From an uncultured Mycoplasmatota bacterium (GTDB lineage: Bacteria > Bacillota_I > Bacilli_A > RF39 > UBA660): 5,469 nucleotides of DNA. The stretch spans positions 1 to 5,469 of the forward strand of contig UREA01000056.1 of NCBI GenBank assembly GCA_900546715.1, in the 5' to 3' direction. Under the pieces are notes generated by a model. It was not told the DNA's origin, searched no databases, and saw only the letters and a program-made list of their open reading frames with translations. Position 1 is the stretch's first letter, and every line of letters starts with the position of its first letter. The translations under genes were made by a program, and so were the position numbers. Below, piece after piece: positions 1-5,469 of the stretch.

Positions 1-7
1 CTTTCAT
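1..7 (-). CDS. 5' end of a gene leaving the window (partial)
   Basis: Only the first two codons (ATG AAA) are inside the window. The start is supported by a GGAGAG ribosome binding site at 16-21 (read on the minus strand), 8 nt before the ATG, and by an extended -10 element a little further upstream. Nothing can be said about the product. Confidence 0.4.
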
Positions 8-11
8 TTAA

Positions 12-48
12 AAATCTCTCCTTTTCTTATTTTATCATAGAGAGATTT
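12..48 (-). promoter_or_regulatory. Promoter and inverted repeat in front of the left-edge gene
   Basis: On the minus strand an extended -10 (TGATAAAAT, 29-37) lies upstream of the GGAGAG ribosome binding site; the -35 is weak. A perfect 9-bp inverted repeat (AAATCTCTC at 12-20, GAGAGATTT at 40-48, 19-nt spacer) brackets the -10 and overlaps the ribosome binding site. It could be an operator for an autoregulator. If transcription starts further upstream, it could instead be an RNA hairpin hiding the ribosome binding site. The repeat is seen directly; the role is inferred. Confidence 0.45.
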
Positions 49-143
49 CTATTTACACAATTTTTTTTACAGACTCACTACTATTACAACAAAAGAAAAT
101 AATCTATTTTTTTAAATTTTCTTTTTCATCCAATAAATAAAAC

Positions 144-866
144 TCACCTTAACTGTCTATCATATTTATAAAGCCTTGAAATATCAAAATTATGTTTTAT
201 CCCTTTTTCATAAATAATTTCTTCTTTATTTTTTTCTAATTTAAAGCAATTATATCTTTTATATAATTTATTATTAATACAATCTAAGTAAAAACAATTT
301 CCTAATACATCACTAAATTCTAAATAATCAGATTTATTTATTACTATATTTGTATTAATATTTATTAATTTAGCATTTTTACAATATATAACCTTATTCA
401 TATATCCAAAATCTATATCTTCTTGAAAATCTTTATTTTCATTTTGATATAATGTAATAATATTACTTTCATCTTGAACAAGTCCTAAAGACTTATCAAA
501 ATCAAAGCTATTATCCTCAGTTGATGTAATATTATAAACAAGTCTTGGGCCAAAGCATTTAGAATTATTATTTTCTTCTTCAAATACTAAAAATGTATCA
601 AATGTAGGCATAAAACTTCTTCTATTTAAAAATGCATTAGTTATAAAATGTATCCTTCTTATCTTATGTATTTTCATTGTTCGATATTTTAAATTATCAT
701 ATTTTTCTTGTAATATTTTAGGAATATCTTTTTTTCTTCAATATTTACAAATATTTCGATATGAAGTTTCCACTATTAGATTATATTCTTCTTGTGACAC
801 CTCCTTATCCTTATCTTCTTCTTCCAATCTTGCAAAACCTTCTGCTTCAATATCTCTTATTGTCAT
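144..866 (-). CDS. Hypothetical protein, 240 codons, interrupted by in-frame TGA (likely pseudogene)
   Basis: I do not recognise this family. The gene starts at 866: AGGAGG (874-879) lies 7 nt before the ATG, and an extended -10 is upstream. Codons 1-42 form an acidic, helical-looking segment (MTIRDIEAEGFARLEEEDKD...). Codon 43 is TGA (738-740), and the same frame then runs on without another stop to TGA at 144-146. The open part after the next in-frame ATG (677) is 177 aa, rich in Asn, Ile, Lys and Tyr, with no visible signal peptide or membrane helix. That ATG has no ribosome binding site, so it is probably not a natural start. The simplest reading is a nonsense mutation (TGG or CGA to TGA) in a 240-aa gene. 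Recoding of TGA to Trp is unlikely, because the other genes use TGG and this gene also ends in TGA. A gene finder would probably report only 144-677. Confidence 0.6.
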
Positions 867-895
867 TTACAATCCTCCTTCGCGTTTACAAGAGA

Positions 896-904
896 ATTAT
901 ATCA
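896..904 (-). promoter_or_regulatory. Extended -10 promoter of the 240-codon gene
   Basis: On the minus strand TGATATAAT is a perfect extended -10 (TG, one base, TATAAT), about 30 nt upstream of the ATG at 866. The -35 region (GGTACA at 18-nt spacing) is weak, as is common with extended -10 promoters. The predicted start of transcription is near 889. Confidence 0.6.
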
Positions 905-952
905 TGACATTTTTAAATCTGTACCCCTAAATTGAAATTTATTGTCGTAAAA

Positions 953-1072
953 TTACAAAATAAAAAGCATATTTATTATGCTCTTTAGTAGTATTACCTC
1001 TTCTATTTCTTCATTTAACTTTAAATATGGTTTAATTTCTACAAACAATCTCTCGTTGCTGGATTCATTTAA
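953..1072 (-). other. Open 39-codon stretch without a start, possible gene remnant
   Basis: Between the 70-aa gene and the 240-codon gene, one minus-strand frame is open from just after a TAA (1073-1075) to a TAA at 953-955. It reads like protein (for example RLFVEIKPYLKLNEEIEEVI) but has no ATG near its beginning and no ribosome binding site, and the likely terminator at 957-982 lies inside it. It may be the decayed end of a lost gene, or chance. Confidence 0.2.
957..982 (-). terminator. Rho-independent terminator after the secreted-protein operon
   Basis: In the minus-strand transcript AGCATA and TATGCT (977-982 and 966-971) form a 6-bp stem with a 5-nt loop, followed by TTTTATTTT. It lies about 105 nt after the stop of the 70-aa gene and before the next promoter. 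The stem is short and AU-rich, so efficiency may be modest. Confidence 0.5.
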
Positions 1073-1087
1073 TTACCACTATTAACA

Positions 1088-1300
1088 TTATTCATCATCC
1101 TCATAATAATAGTCATCTTCTTCTAAATCTTCTTCTTCGAATGAAGTGGAATCATATTTATCTTCATCCACTAACTTTTGTTGCCAATCCTCTAAATTAG
1201 CAACTTTCTTTTTCTTACTATTTTCTTCTAAAAATGAAAATAGCCCAAACTCTTTAGAATCTTGTTTATTGTTACTATTAAATAAATTAAATAATCTCAT
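1088..1300 (-). CDS. Small acidic protein, 70 aa, function unknown
   Basis: The protein has a short mildly hydrophobic N-terminus (MRLFNLFN), a KKKK cluster near residues 29-32, a single Trp (LEDWQQKL, TGG codon), and a C-terminal third made almost wholly of Asp, Glu and Tyr. There is no signal peptide or membrane helix, so it should be cytoplasmic. The start lies 13 nt after the stop of the upstream membrane-anchored protein gene, with an AGGCGA-like ribosome binding site in the gap. The two are almost certainly one transcription unit, ending at the hairpin near 970. The very acidic tail could contact the basic cytoplasmic end (RKFRKK) of the neighbour, but that is a guess. I know of no family for it. 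Confidence 0.6.
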   Translation of the reverse strand: MRLFNLFNSNNKQDSKEFGLFSFLEENSKKKKVANLEDWQQKLVDEDKYDSTSFEEEDLEEDDYYYEDDE

Positions 1301-1313
1301 AACTTTCGCCTAA

Positions 1314-2359
1314 TTATTTTTTTCTAAATTTTCTTATTAATACTACAGCACCATAAATTGCACCAGCCATAATTCCTAATGCAATAATAGTATATATTAC
1401 ATCTTCTGTTTTACTATTTTTATCAACTATAATTTTATACTCTTGAACATCTCCATTTTCAGTAGTAACTTTTACTGTTATTTCATTTTCTCCTACTTTT
1501 AAATCTTCATTACCTATTATCTCAACACTACTATTTTCATCTTCTAATTCATATGTGATATTTAAACTATCAACACTATTAGTAGTGTTAATAACATCAC
1601 TTATATAAGAATTAAATTTAACTTCTTCATCATCTACTTTAATTACAATATTAGTATTGTCACTTAATTCATCAACTTCTTCATTTCTTATTATATTTAG
1701 TTTATATTCTAATTCATCACCATTTTCAGCAATTACAACTATATTAACTACATTATCTCCAACAACTAAATTCATTGTTTCTTCATAATTTACAATTGCT
1801 TTATTATCATTTGGAATTACTATTATATTTACTTTATCTTCTAAAGTTTCATAAGTCATATTTTCACTAATTCCTATAAAATCATCATTAACTTGTAATG
1901 ATTTTAAAGATGTATCATCGCTTTTAACATTGTTATTTTCACCAACAGAATTATCTACCTCATTATTTGAATTACTATTTTGATTATTATCTTGAGTATT
2001 ATCACTTGAAACACCATTATCAGTACTAGGTGCATTTTGAATATTTTCATTTGAACTGTTATTTGGGTTATTATCTTGAGAACTATTATTAGCATTATCA
2101 TTGTTACCATTTGATTCATTTTGAAAATTTTCACAAGGATTAGTGCTTATTTCATCACCAGTTGCATAATACCTATCTTCCTTTTTTTCAGCCACATGCC
2201 AATGAATACCATTTTCTTTACTTTCATGACTTCCATATGTTATACCATTACATGTGTTACAATACTAGATTTTCTTAATTGTCCAGGAGTTGCTGAAACA
2301 TCACAAATATTATAGCTAAATAAAACTCCTATTAAAACTATAAATAACACTTTTTTCAT
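1314..2359 (-). CDS. Secreted membrane-anchored protein with cadherin-like beta-sandwich repeats, apparent frameshift
   Basis: The natural start is the ATG at 2359, which begins a signal peptide (MKKVLFIVLIGVLFSYNIC, likely cleavage after DVSA), 22 nt or so after a strong promoter. That frame stops at TAA 2240-2242. The -1 frame, open from just after a TAG at 2265-2267, continues with a Cys/His module (CNGITYG..H..., then HWH, then YYATG...NPC) down to 1314. A 1-nt loss between about 2243 and 2264 explains this; restored, the protein is about 348 aa. Counting from the GTG at 2195 (293 aa, likely what a gene finder reports), there is an Asn/Ser/Asp linker at 22-92, two repeats resembling the cadherin-like beta-sandwich domain at about 95-170 and 180-257 (each with a VGxNxIxVxxxxENGD-type hairpin), a membrane helix at about 265-287, and a basic RKFRKK tail. 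It is probably displayed on the cell surface. The paired Cys and HWH motif suggest a disulfide or metal site, unproven. Confidence 0.7.
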
Positions 2360-2378
2360 TACTTCTTACTACTTCCCT

Positions 2379-2425
2379 TCTTAAGTCAATTATATAATAT
2401 AAATTTTAATATTACAATAAAAAAC
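2379..2425 (-). repeat. 47-bp direct repeat, copy 1 (carries a promoter)
   Basis: Matches 4540-4586 at 46 of 47 positions, the difference being G at 2385 against A at 4546. Both copies have the same orientation, 2161 bp apart. Each contains a T6 run, a -35 and a -10 reading on the minus strand. Confidence 0.95.
2389..2417 (-). promoter_or_regulatory. Promoter of the secreted-protein gene (repeat copy 1)
   Basis: On the minus strand: -35 TTGTAA (2412-2417), 17-nt spacer, -10 TATAAT (2389-2394). The predicted start near 2382 leaves a leader of only about 22 nt before the ATG at 2359. The leader contains AAGGGA (too far upstream to be ideal) and AAGAAG. Confidence 0.75.
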
Positions 2426-2444
2426 GGTTCTGTTATATGAACCG
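2419..2444 (-). terminator. Rho-independent terminator of the DUF262-DUF1524 gene
   Basis: In the minus-strand transcript CGGTTC (2439-2444) pairs perfectly with GAACCG (2425-2430) across an 8-nt loop, followed directly by TTTTTT. The T run is also the first part of repeat copy 1, so it abuts the next promoter's -35 with a single base between them. Confidence 0.85.
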
Positions 2445-2532
2445 AATTTGTTTATTAATATTTCTAAATACACTAAAGAAAATAATCAATTTTAAAAATA
2501 TAGTTTTCTAATCATTAACACATTGTTGTAAA

Positions 2533-4470
2533 TTAATACAAAATGTTTAAAATTTTTTCTAACATTTTTTTAAATCTCTCGTCAATAAATTCATAATATT
2601 CACTTTCAAATTCATCTTTGGTTAATTTATTAGAATGCAACCAATCCATATCACTAGATTTAGTAAAAGTATAATTATCCTCAATTTCTTTAATTGATAT
2701 TACTTTCCCCAACTTATTTGTATAATCAGTGTCATCATATATTATTAAATCTTTCTTTTTTCTATTATTATATTCAGGTAATAAACATAAATTTCCTATA
2801 GAGGATATTGGCAACTTAAGTGTACCACCATATTTTTTTAATTTAGTTTCCATCAGTTTTTTTGTTGCTAAATGTTCAATATCATATTTTTCTATGTTTA
2901 GCTGATCCGCTGCTGTTAATGTATTTGCATATATTAAATTTAATAATACTTTTTCTGGTTCTTTAGGAGTTGCTACCGAAGAAGTAATAAGTTCTCTTCT
3001 CTCAGATTTTTGCCTAGAATACCAATTTCTTATTGCCAAATCTAAATCAGATTTACTTATATCTCTTGTATAAATATCAAAATTATCATGAATAATATTA
3101 TCTAAAGAATTATCACCATGGCCAGACCAACTTCCTTCTATAATATCTAATATATATTTTTTTAAAGCATTTTTTTGCAACTTTTTTGAAATATTATTCC
3201 AATTTGGATTTACACTACTTAAATTAAATGTACGATTAACACCTTCATTAGTAACTTTTTCTATAACATATTTTAATTTAAATACAGATGCAATCAAAGA
3301 TACAATTTGAAATTCAGTATGTAACGGACTTTTATTAAGTCTCTTATTCGATTTGAATTTTGTAACTGGCCCAAGAAGCTCATCAACAAATTTTATACAC
3401 GATATAATATTAATTAAAAATTGATTTATCTTTGTATCATCATTTTTAAATGTTTCTAATAATAATTTATTCATATGTGGTAATGTATCTTTTGTACCAG
3501 ACAGACATGCATTAATAAGTGTAAAAGATACCGTATCTATTGCTATTACATCATTTTTGTACACAAATAATTCAGGAAAATCACTTGTTATTTTTTTACC
3601 AAAAGCATATGTCAATTCAAAAACATCAAGTTCCTTTTTTCTCAAAAAAGTATCCGGTTCATAACCATAGACTGCCGTGCCAGAGGATGCAATTTCATCA
3701 TATCTTTGTTTCACAAAATTCACTAGACAAAATAAATTAGGATTAGTTATCTTTATTGGATCGTTTACCCATGTTGCAGCAAATTTATTTTGTTTATTAA
3801 GTTTTATTCCTCTATCATTTATTCTAAAAAATATTTCTGATAAATTGCTATCATCGCCACTTATCTCAATATAAGGAATATCCTTTTCTTCCACTGTAGA
3901 GCACAATTTTTTATATTGTTCAAATATTGGATTGATAATGTCAACTATTTTATTTTGAACATCAATTTCGCTTTCTAAACCATCAGTTAAAGAAGGAAAT
4001 TCTTTCATCAATTTTTGAGCGCATAAATATGATTGCATATTTCTTACTGATTCACTAGTCTTATGTTCTTTTACCCATTCAATTATGATTGATTTAATTT
4101 TATCCTTTATACCATTTGAAGAAAAAGTCCCAGGTATTAATTCAATTAATTCATTTAAATATTCATCAGATATATCATTTGCATCAAAAAATATAGAAGG
4201 ATTATTTAAAAACTTAAATATTGCAGTACTTCGTTGTAATCCGTCAATTAACAAATCTGGTTTATTATTTAAATTCATATTTTTTCCATATGTATAGATT
4301 ATTAAAGATCCAAAAGGATAACCATTTTTAATTGAATCAATTAATTCCTTTTGCATTTTTATTGTCCATACAACTCCGCGTTGATAAGTAGGAATTTGAA
4401 TACTTTTATTATTAATTTTTTCTTCTAATTCATATGCTTTAATAGTCAACGCTTTCCAATCATTTTTCAT
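2533..4470 (-). CDS. GmrSD-like type IV restriction protein (fused DUF262-DUF1524), 645 aa
   Basis: This is a probable antiphage nuclease of the GmrSD/BrxU/SspE superfamily. In that group the N-terminal DUF262 (ParB/Srx-like) domain binds and hydrolyses nucleotide and senses modified DNA, and the C-terminal DUF1524 (HNH) domain cuts it. Seen here: IQIPTYQRGVVW (about 24-35), DGLQRST (76-82; the family's usual DGQQR with Leu for the first Gln), and FFRINDRG (214-221), all typical of DUF262. Near the C-terminus DIEHLA (530-535) and SIGNLCLLPEYNNRKKKD (557-574) match the HNH His and Asn motifs, although the Pro usually found shortly after EH is absent. Length is normal for a fused enzyme and all frames are intact. 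I chose the ATG at 4470 because GGAGG (4475-4479) sits 4 nt upstream; the frame can be extended to a TTG at 4515, but that lacks a good ribosome binding site and looks like repeat-derived sequence. It has its own promoter and terminator. No modification genes lie in the window, so the DNA modification it would recognise is unknown. Confidence 0.85.
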   Translation of the reverse strand: MKNDWKALTIKAYELEEKINNKSIQIPTYQRGVVWTIKMQKELIDSIKNGYPFGSLIIYTYGKNMNLNNKPDLLIDGLQRSTAIFKFLNNPSIFFDANDISDEYLNELIELIPGTFSSNGIKDKIKSIIIEWVKEHKTSESVRNMQSYLCAQKLMKEFPSLTDGLESEIDVQNKIVDIINPIFEQYKKLCSTVEEKDIPYIEISGDDSNLSEIFFRINDRGIKLNKQNKFAATWVNDPIKITNPNLFCLVNFVKQRYDEIASSGTAVYGYEPDTFLRKKELDVFELTYAFGKKITSDFPELFVYKNDVIAIDTVSFTLINACLSGTKDTLPHMNKLLLETFKNDDTKINQFLINIISCIKFVDELLGPVTKFKSNKRLNKSPLHTEFQIVSLIASVFKLKYVIEKVTNEGVNRTFNLSSVNPNWNNISKKLQKNALKKYILDIIEGSWSGHGDNSLDNIIHDNFDIYTRDISKSDLDLAIRNWYSRQKSERRELITSSVATPKEPEKVLLNLIYANTLTAADQLNIEKYDIEHLATKKLMETKLKKYGGTLKLPISSIGNLCLLPEYNNRKKKDLIIYDDTDYTNKLGKVISIKEIEDNYTFTKSSDMDWLHSNKLTKDEFESEYYEFIDERFKKMLEKILNILY

Positions 4471-4539
4471 TTTACCTCCATTTTCTAAAATATCATAAAA
4501 ATATAAACTTTTCAAAATTTCTTAATAGTGCATATTTTT

Positions 4540-4586
4540 TCTTAAATCAATTATATAATATAAATTTTAATATTACAATAAAAAAC
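4540..4586 (-). repeat. 47-bp direct repeat, copy 2 (carries a promoter)
   Basis: Same sequence and orientation as 2379-2425 with one mismatch. It lies between the stop of the two-helix membrane protein gene (7 nt away) and the DUF262-DUF1524 gene. Beyond the 47 bp, 4509-4527 still matches 2353-2371 at 15 of 19 positions after a small length difference. Confidence 0.95.
4550..4578 (-). promoter_or_regulatory. Promoter of the DUF262-DUF1524 gene (repeat copy 2)
   Basis: On the minus strand: -35 TTGTAA (4573-4578), 17-nt spacer, -10 TATAAT (4550-4555), identical to the copy at 2389-2417. The predicted start near 4543 gives a leader of about 73 nt to the ATG at 4470. Confidence 0.75.
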
Positions 4587-4592
4587 ATTCTT

Positions 4593-5171
4593 TTATCCAT
4601 GTAATAAATCAAAAATTTTTGTATATAATTCAAATTCTGTTTTAAAGCGTTTAGAATTTATATCATTTAAAATATTACCCAAAATATTATAAAACGGAAT
4701 AACTACTTCATTAAACCTTTTTGAGTTAAATGGTAATATTAATTTTACAATATTTTTCGAATTGAACTTATTATTTAAAATTATAGTTGGATTTAATTTT
4801 TTATATAGCTTGTTATATTTATTAGGTATAAAACCACTATATTCAGACAAATTTTTTGATAACTTATCATTAAATATCAAAAATTTCCTATAAATATTCA
4901 TTACTGGATATCCATAAAATTTTTTGTGTTTTTTTGATACATAAATTATTTTATACATATCAAAATAGCAGCTAAAAATATTATTTTTTATTTGGTTTTT
5001 TATTACAAAATATTGAATTAATGCTGTAAAGATAGATACAATAATACCAGTAACTATACTAATTAATATATTATATATTAATTCTGATAAAAAATAGCTA
5101 TAAAGTACAAATGGAATTAAAACAATTAATACTATAGTTAATATTATAACAATAACTTTAGCTTCTTTCAT
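4593..5171 (-). CDS. Membrane protein with two N-terminal helices, 192 aa, function unknown
   Basis: Two hydrophobic helices (about residues 5-27 and 32-57, separated by a short loop) are followed by a soluble domain of about 135 residues rich in Lys, Asn, Ile, Tyr and Phe. The basic stretch just after helix 2 (KNQIKNN) favours a cytoplasmic C-terminal domain. No catalytic motif is evident and I do not recognise the family. The start is well supported: GAAAGGA (5181-5187) lies 9 nt before the ATG. It precedes the restriction-like gene in the same direction, but repeat copy 2 with its own promoter and a T6 run separates them, so they may be transcribed independently. Small proteins with two membrane helices and a cytosolic domain do occur as membrane effectors in defence systems; that role here is inference from context only. 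Confidence 0.65.
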   Translation of the reverse strand: MKEAKVIVIILTIVLIVLIPFVLYSYFLSELIYNILISIVTGIIVSIFTALIQYFVIKNQIKNNIFSCYFDMYKIIYVSKKHKKFYGYPVMNIYRKFLIFNDKLSKNLSEYSGFIPNKYNKLYKKLNPTIILNNKFNSKNIVKLILPFNSKRFNEVVIPFYNILGNILNDINSKRFKTEFELYTKIFDLLHG

Positions 5172-5195
5172 TTAATCTAATCCTTTCTTAAATTT

Positions 5196-5224
5196 ATTAA
5201 AAAACTAGGACCATTAAATAACAA
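5196..5224 (-). promoter_or_regulatory. Possible promoter of the two-helix membrane protein gene
   Basis: TTGTTA (5219-5224) and TTTAAT (5196-5201) are separated by 17 nt on the minus strand, overlapping the tRNA-His terminator. No better promoter exists in the 30 nt before the gene's leader, so either this or read-through from tRNA-His drives it. The -10 match is imperfect. Confidence 0.35.
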
Positions 5225-5233
5225 TCCTAGTTT
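5197..5233 (-). terminator. Rho-independent terminator after tRNA-His
   Basis: AAACTAGGA (5225-5233) and TCCTAGTTT (5202-5210) form a perfect 9-bp stem with a 14-nt loop in the minus-strand transcript, followed by TTT and an AT-rich run. It begins 12 nt after the tRNA CCA end. Confidence 0.85.
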
Positions 5234-5244
5234 AATCACACTAA

Positions 5245-5321
5245 TGGGGCGAAATATGGGAGTCGAACCCATGCATAATAGAGCCACAATCTACCGTGTT
5301 AACCACTTCACCAATTCCGCC
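5245..5321 (-). tRNA. tRNA-His (anticodon GTG)
   Basis: A full cloverleaf folds on the minus strand. The acceptor stem starts with the extra G-1 (5321) characteristic of tRNA-His, paired to C73 (5248), and CCA is encoded (5245-5247). The D arm contains GTGGTTAA. The anticodon stem is GTAGA/TCTAT with loop TTGTGGC, giving anticodon GTG at 5285-5287. The T arm is ATGGG, loop TTCGACT, CCCAT. One G-T pair occurs in the acceptor stem, at position 4-69. It is expressed from its own promoter as a single-gene unit. Confidence 0.97.
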
Positions 5322-5333
5322 ATAACTGTTAAT

Positions 5334-5362
5334 AGGATATCAAAAAATTACTTAAAAATCAA
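5334..5362 (-). promoter_or_regulatory. tRNA-His promoter
   Basis: On the minus strand -35 TTGATT (5357-5362) and -10 TATCCT (5334-5339) are spaced by 17 nt. The predicted start near 5327 would leave a leader of about 6 nt before the mature tRNA. Confidence 0.65.
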
Positions 5363-5385
5363 TACTTTATCGCAAAAATGTGGTA

Positions 5386-5469
5386 TTATAATTGTGCAGT
5401 TATAATAGATATGTAACATTTATTCCAATTTGCCATCAAAATTTCAGGGACCGATAATGTGGTAATGAG
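5386..5469 (-). CDS. Possible C-terminal end of a gene entering from the right (partial)
   Basis: One minus-strand frame is open from the window edge to TAA at 5386-5388 (27 codons, including SVPEILMANWNKCYISI). The other two minus frames are closed by TGA stops within about 35 nt of the window edge. It is too short to assign, and the stretch could equally be intergenic. Confidence 0.2.
   Translation of the reverse strand, partial: LITTLSVPEILMANWNKCYISIITAQL

Noticed and set aside
91..125. 10-bp AT-only inverted repeat as terminator for the 240-codon gene
   Set aside because: AAAAGAAAAT/ATTTTCTTTT is purine/pyrimidine low-complexity DNA, and in the minus-strand transcript no T run follows the stem.
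738..740. Genetic code 4 or selenocysteine at the in-frame TGA
   Set aside because: All Trp codons checked in the intact genes are TGG with no TGA, the same gene ends in TGA, and no stable hairpin follows the TGA.
2240..2267. Programmed -1 frameshifting in the secreted-protein gene
   Set aside because: The possible shift interval has no X XXY YYZ heptamer; the A-rich run AGAAAA lies before the TAG that blocks the target frame.
2121..2315. Plus-strand open frame of 64 codons
   Set aside because: It is antisense to the well-supported secreted-protein gene and has no convincing ribosome binding site or family features.
3540..4297. Three plus-strand open frames (3540-3740, 3677-3874, 4085-4297)
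   Set aside because: All lie opposite the intact DUF262-DUF1524 gene, whose motifs fix the coding strand.
5245..5321. Attachment-site duplication of the tRNA-His 3' end
   Set aside because: I see no second copy of the tRNA 3' sequence elsewhere in the window, so integration at the tRNA cannot be shown here.
1..5469. CRISPR array, insertion sequence or transposase
   Set aside because: There are no regularly spaced repeats and no transposase-like frame; the only long repeat is the pair of 47-bp copies.

Overview
The window is a very AT-rich piece of bacterial chromosome. It has strong GGAGG-type ribosome binding sites, TATAAT-type promoters and U-tract terminators, which points to a low-GC Bacillota/Bacilli-like organism; no species can be named from the sequence. 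Every Trp codon I checked in the intact reading frames is TGG and none is TGA, so the standard bacterial code is likely. Apart from a few bases at the left edge and an uncertain frame at the right edge, everything reads on the minus strand, so transcription runs from high to low coordinates.

Right end (5172-5469): a complete tRNA-His gene with encoded G-1 and CCA, its own promoter and a perfect 9-bp-stem terminator. Downstream of it lies what looks like an accessory island. The first gene (4593-5171) encodes a small protein with two membrane helices and a basic soluble tail. The next (2533-4470) encodes a 645-aa fused DUF262-DUF1524 protein, the architecture of GmrSD-type (type IV) modification-dependent restriction enzymes, and ends at a strong terminator.

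The most notable structure is a 47-bp direct repeat (2379-2425 and 4540-4586, one mismatch). Each copy holds a complete minus-strand promoter (TTGTAA-17-TATAAT). One copy drives the restriction gene; the other drives the gene after it. Weaker similarity continues past the repeat to the start codon of each gene. The restriction gene therefore sits as a 2161-bp direct-repeat-flanked cassette that appears to have been slipped in behind a copy of its neighbour's promoter and 5' end.

Left part (144-2359): a secreted, membrane-anchored protein gene (signal peptide, Cys/His-rich HWH module, Asn/Ser-rich linker, two cadherin-like beta-sandwich repeats, C-terminal membrane anchor) carries an apparent 1-nt frameshift near 2250. 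It is followed 13 nt later by a 70-aa acidic protein in the same transcription unit. Further left, a 240-codon hypothetical gene with an excellent start site is interrupted by an in-frame TGA at codon 43. Two damaged genes beside an intact defence gene suggest an island in turnover. At the extreme left edge, the first codons of another minus-strand gene appear behind an inverted repeat that spans its promoter and ribosome binding site.
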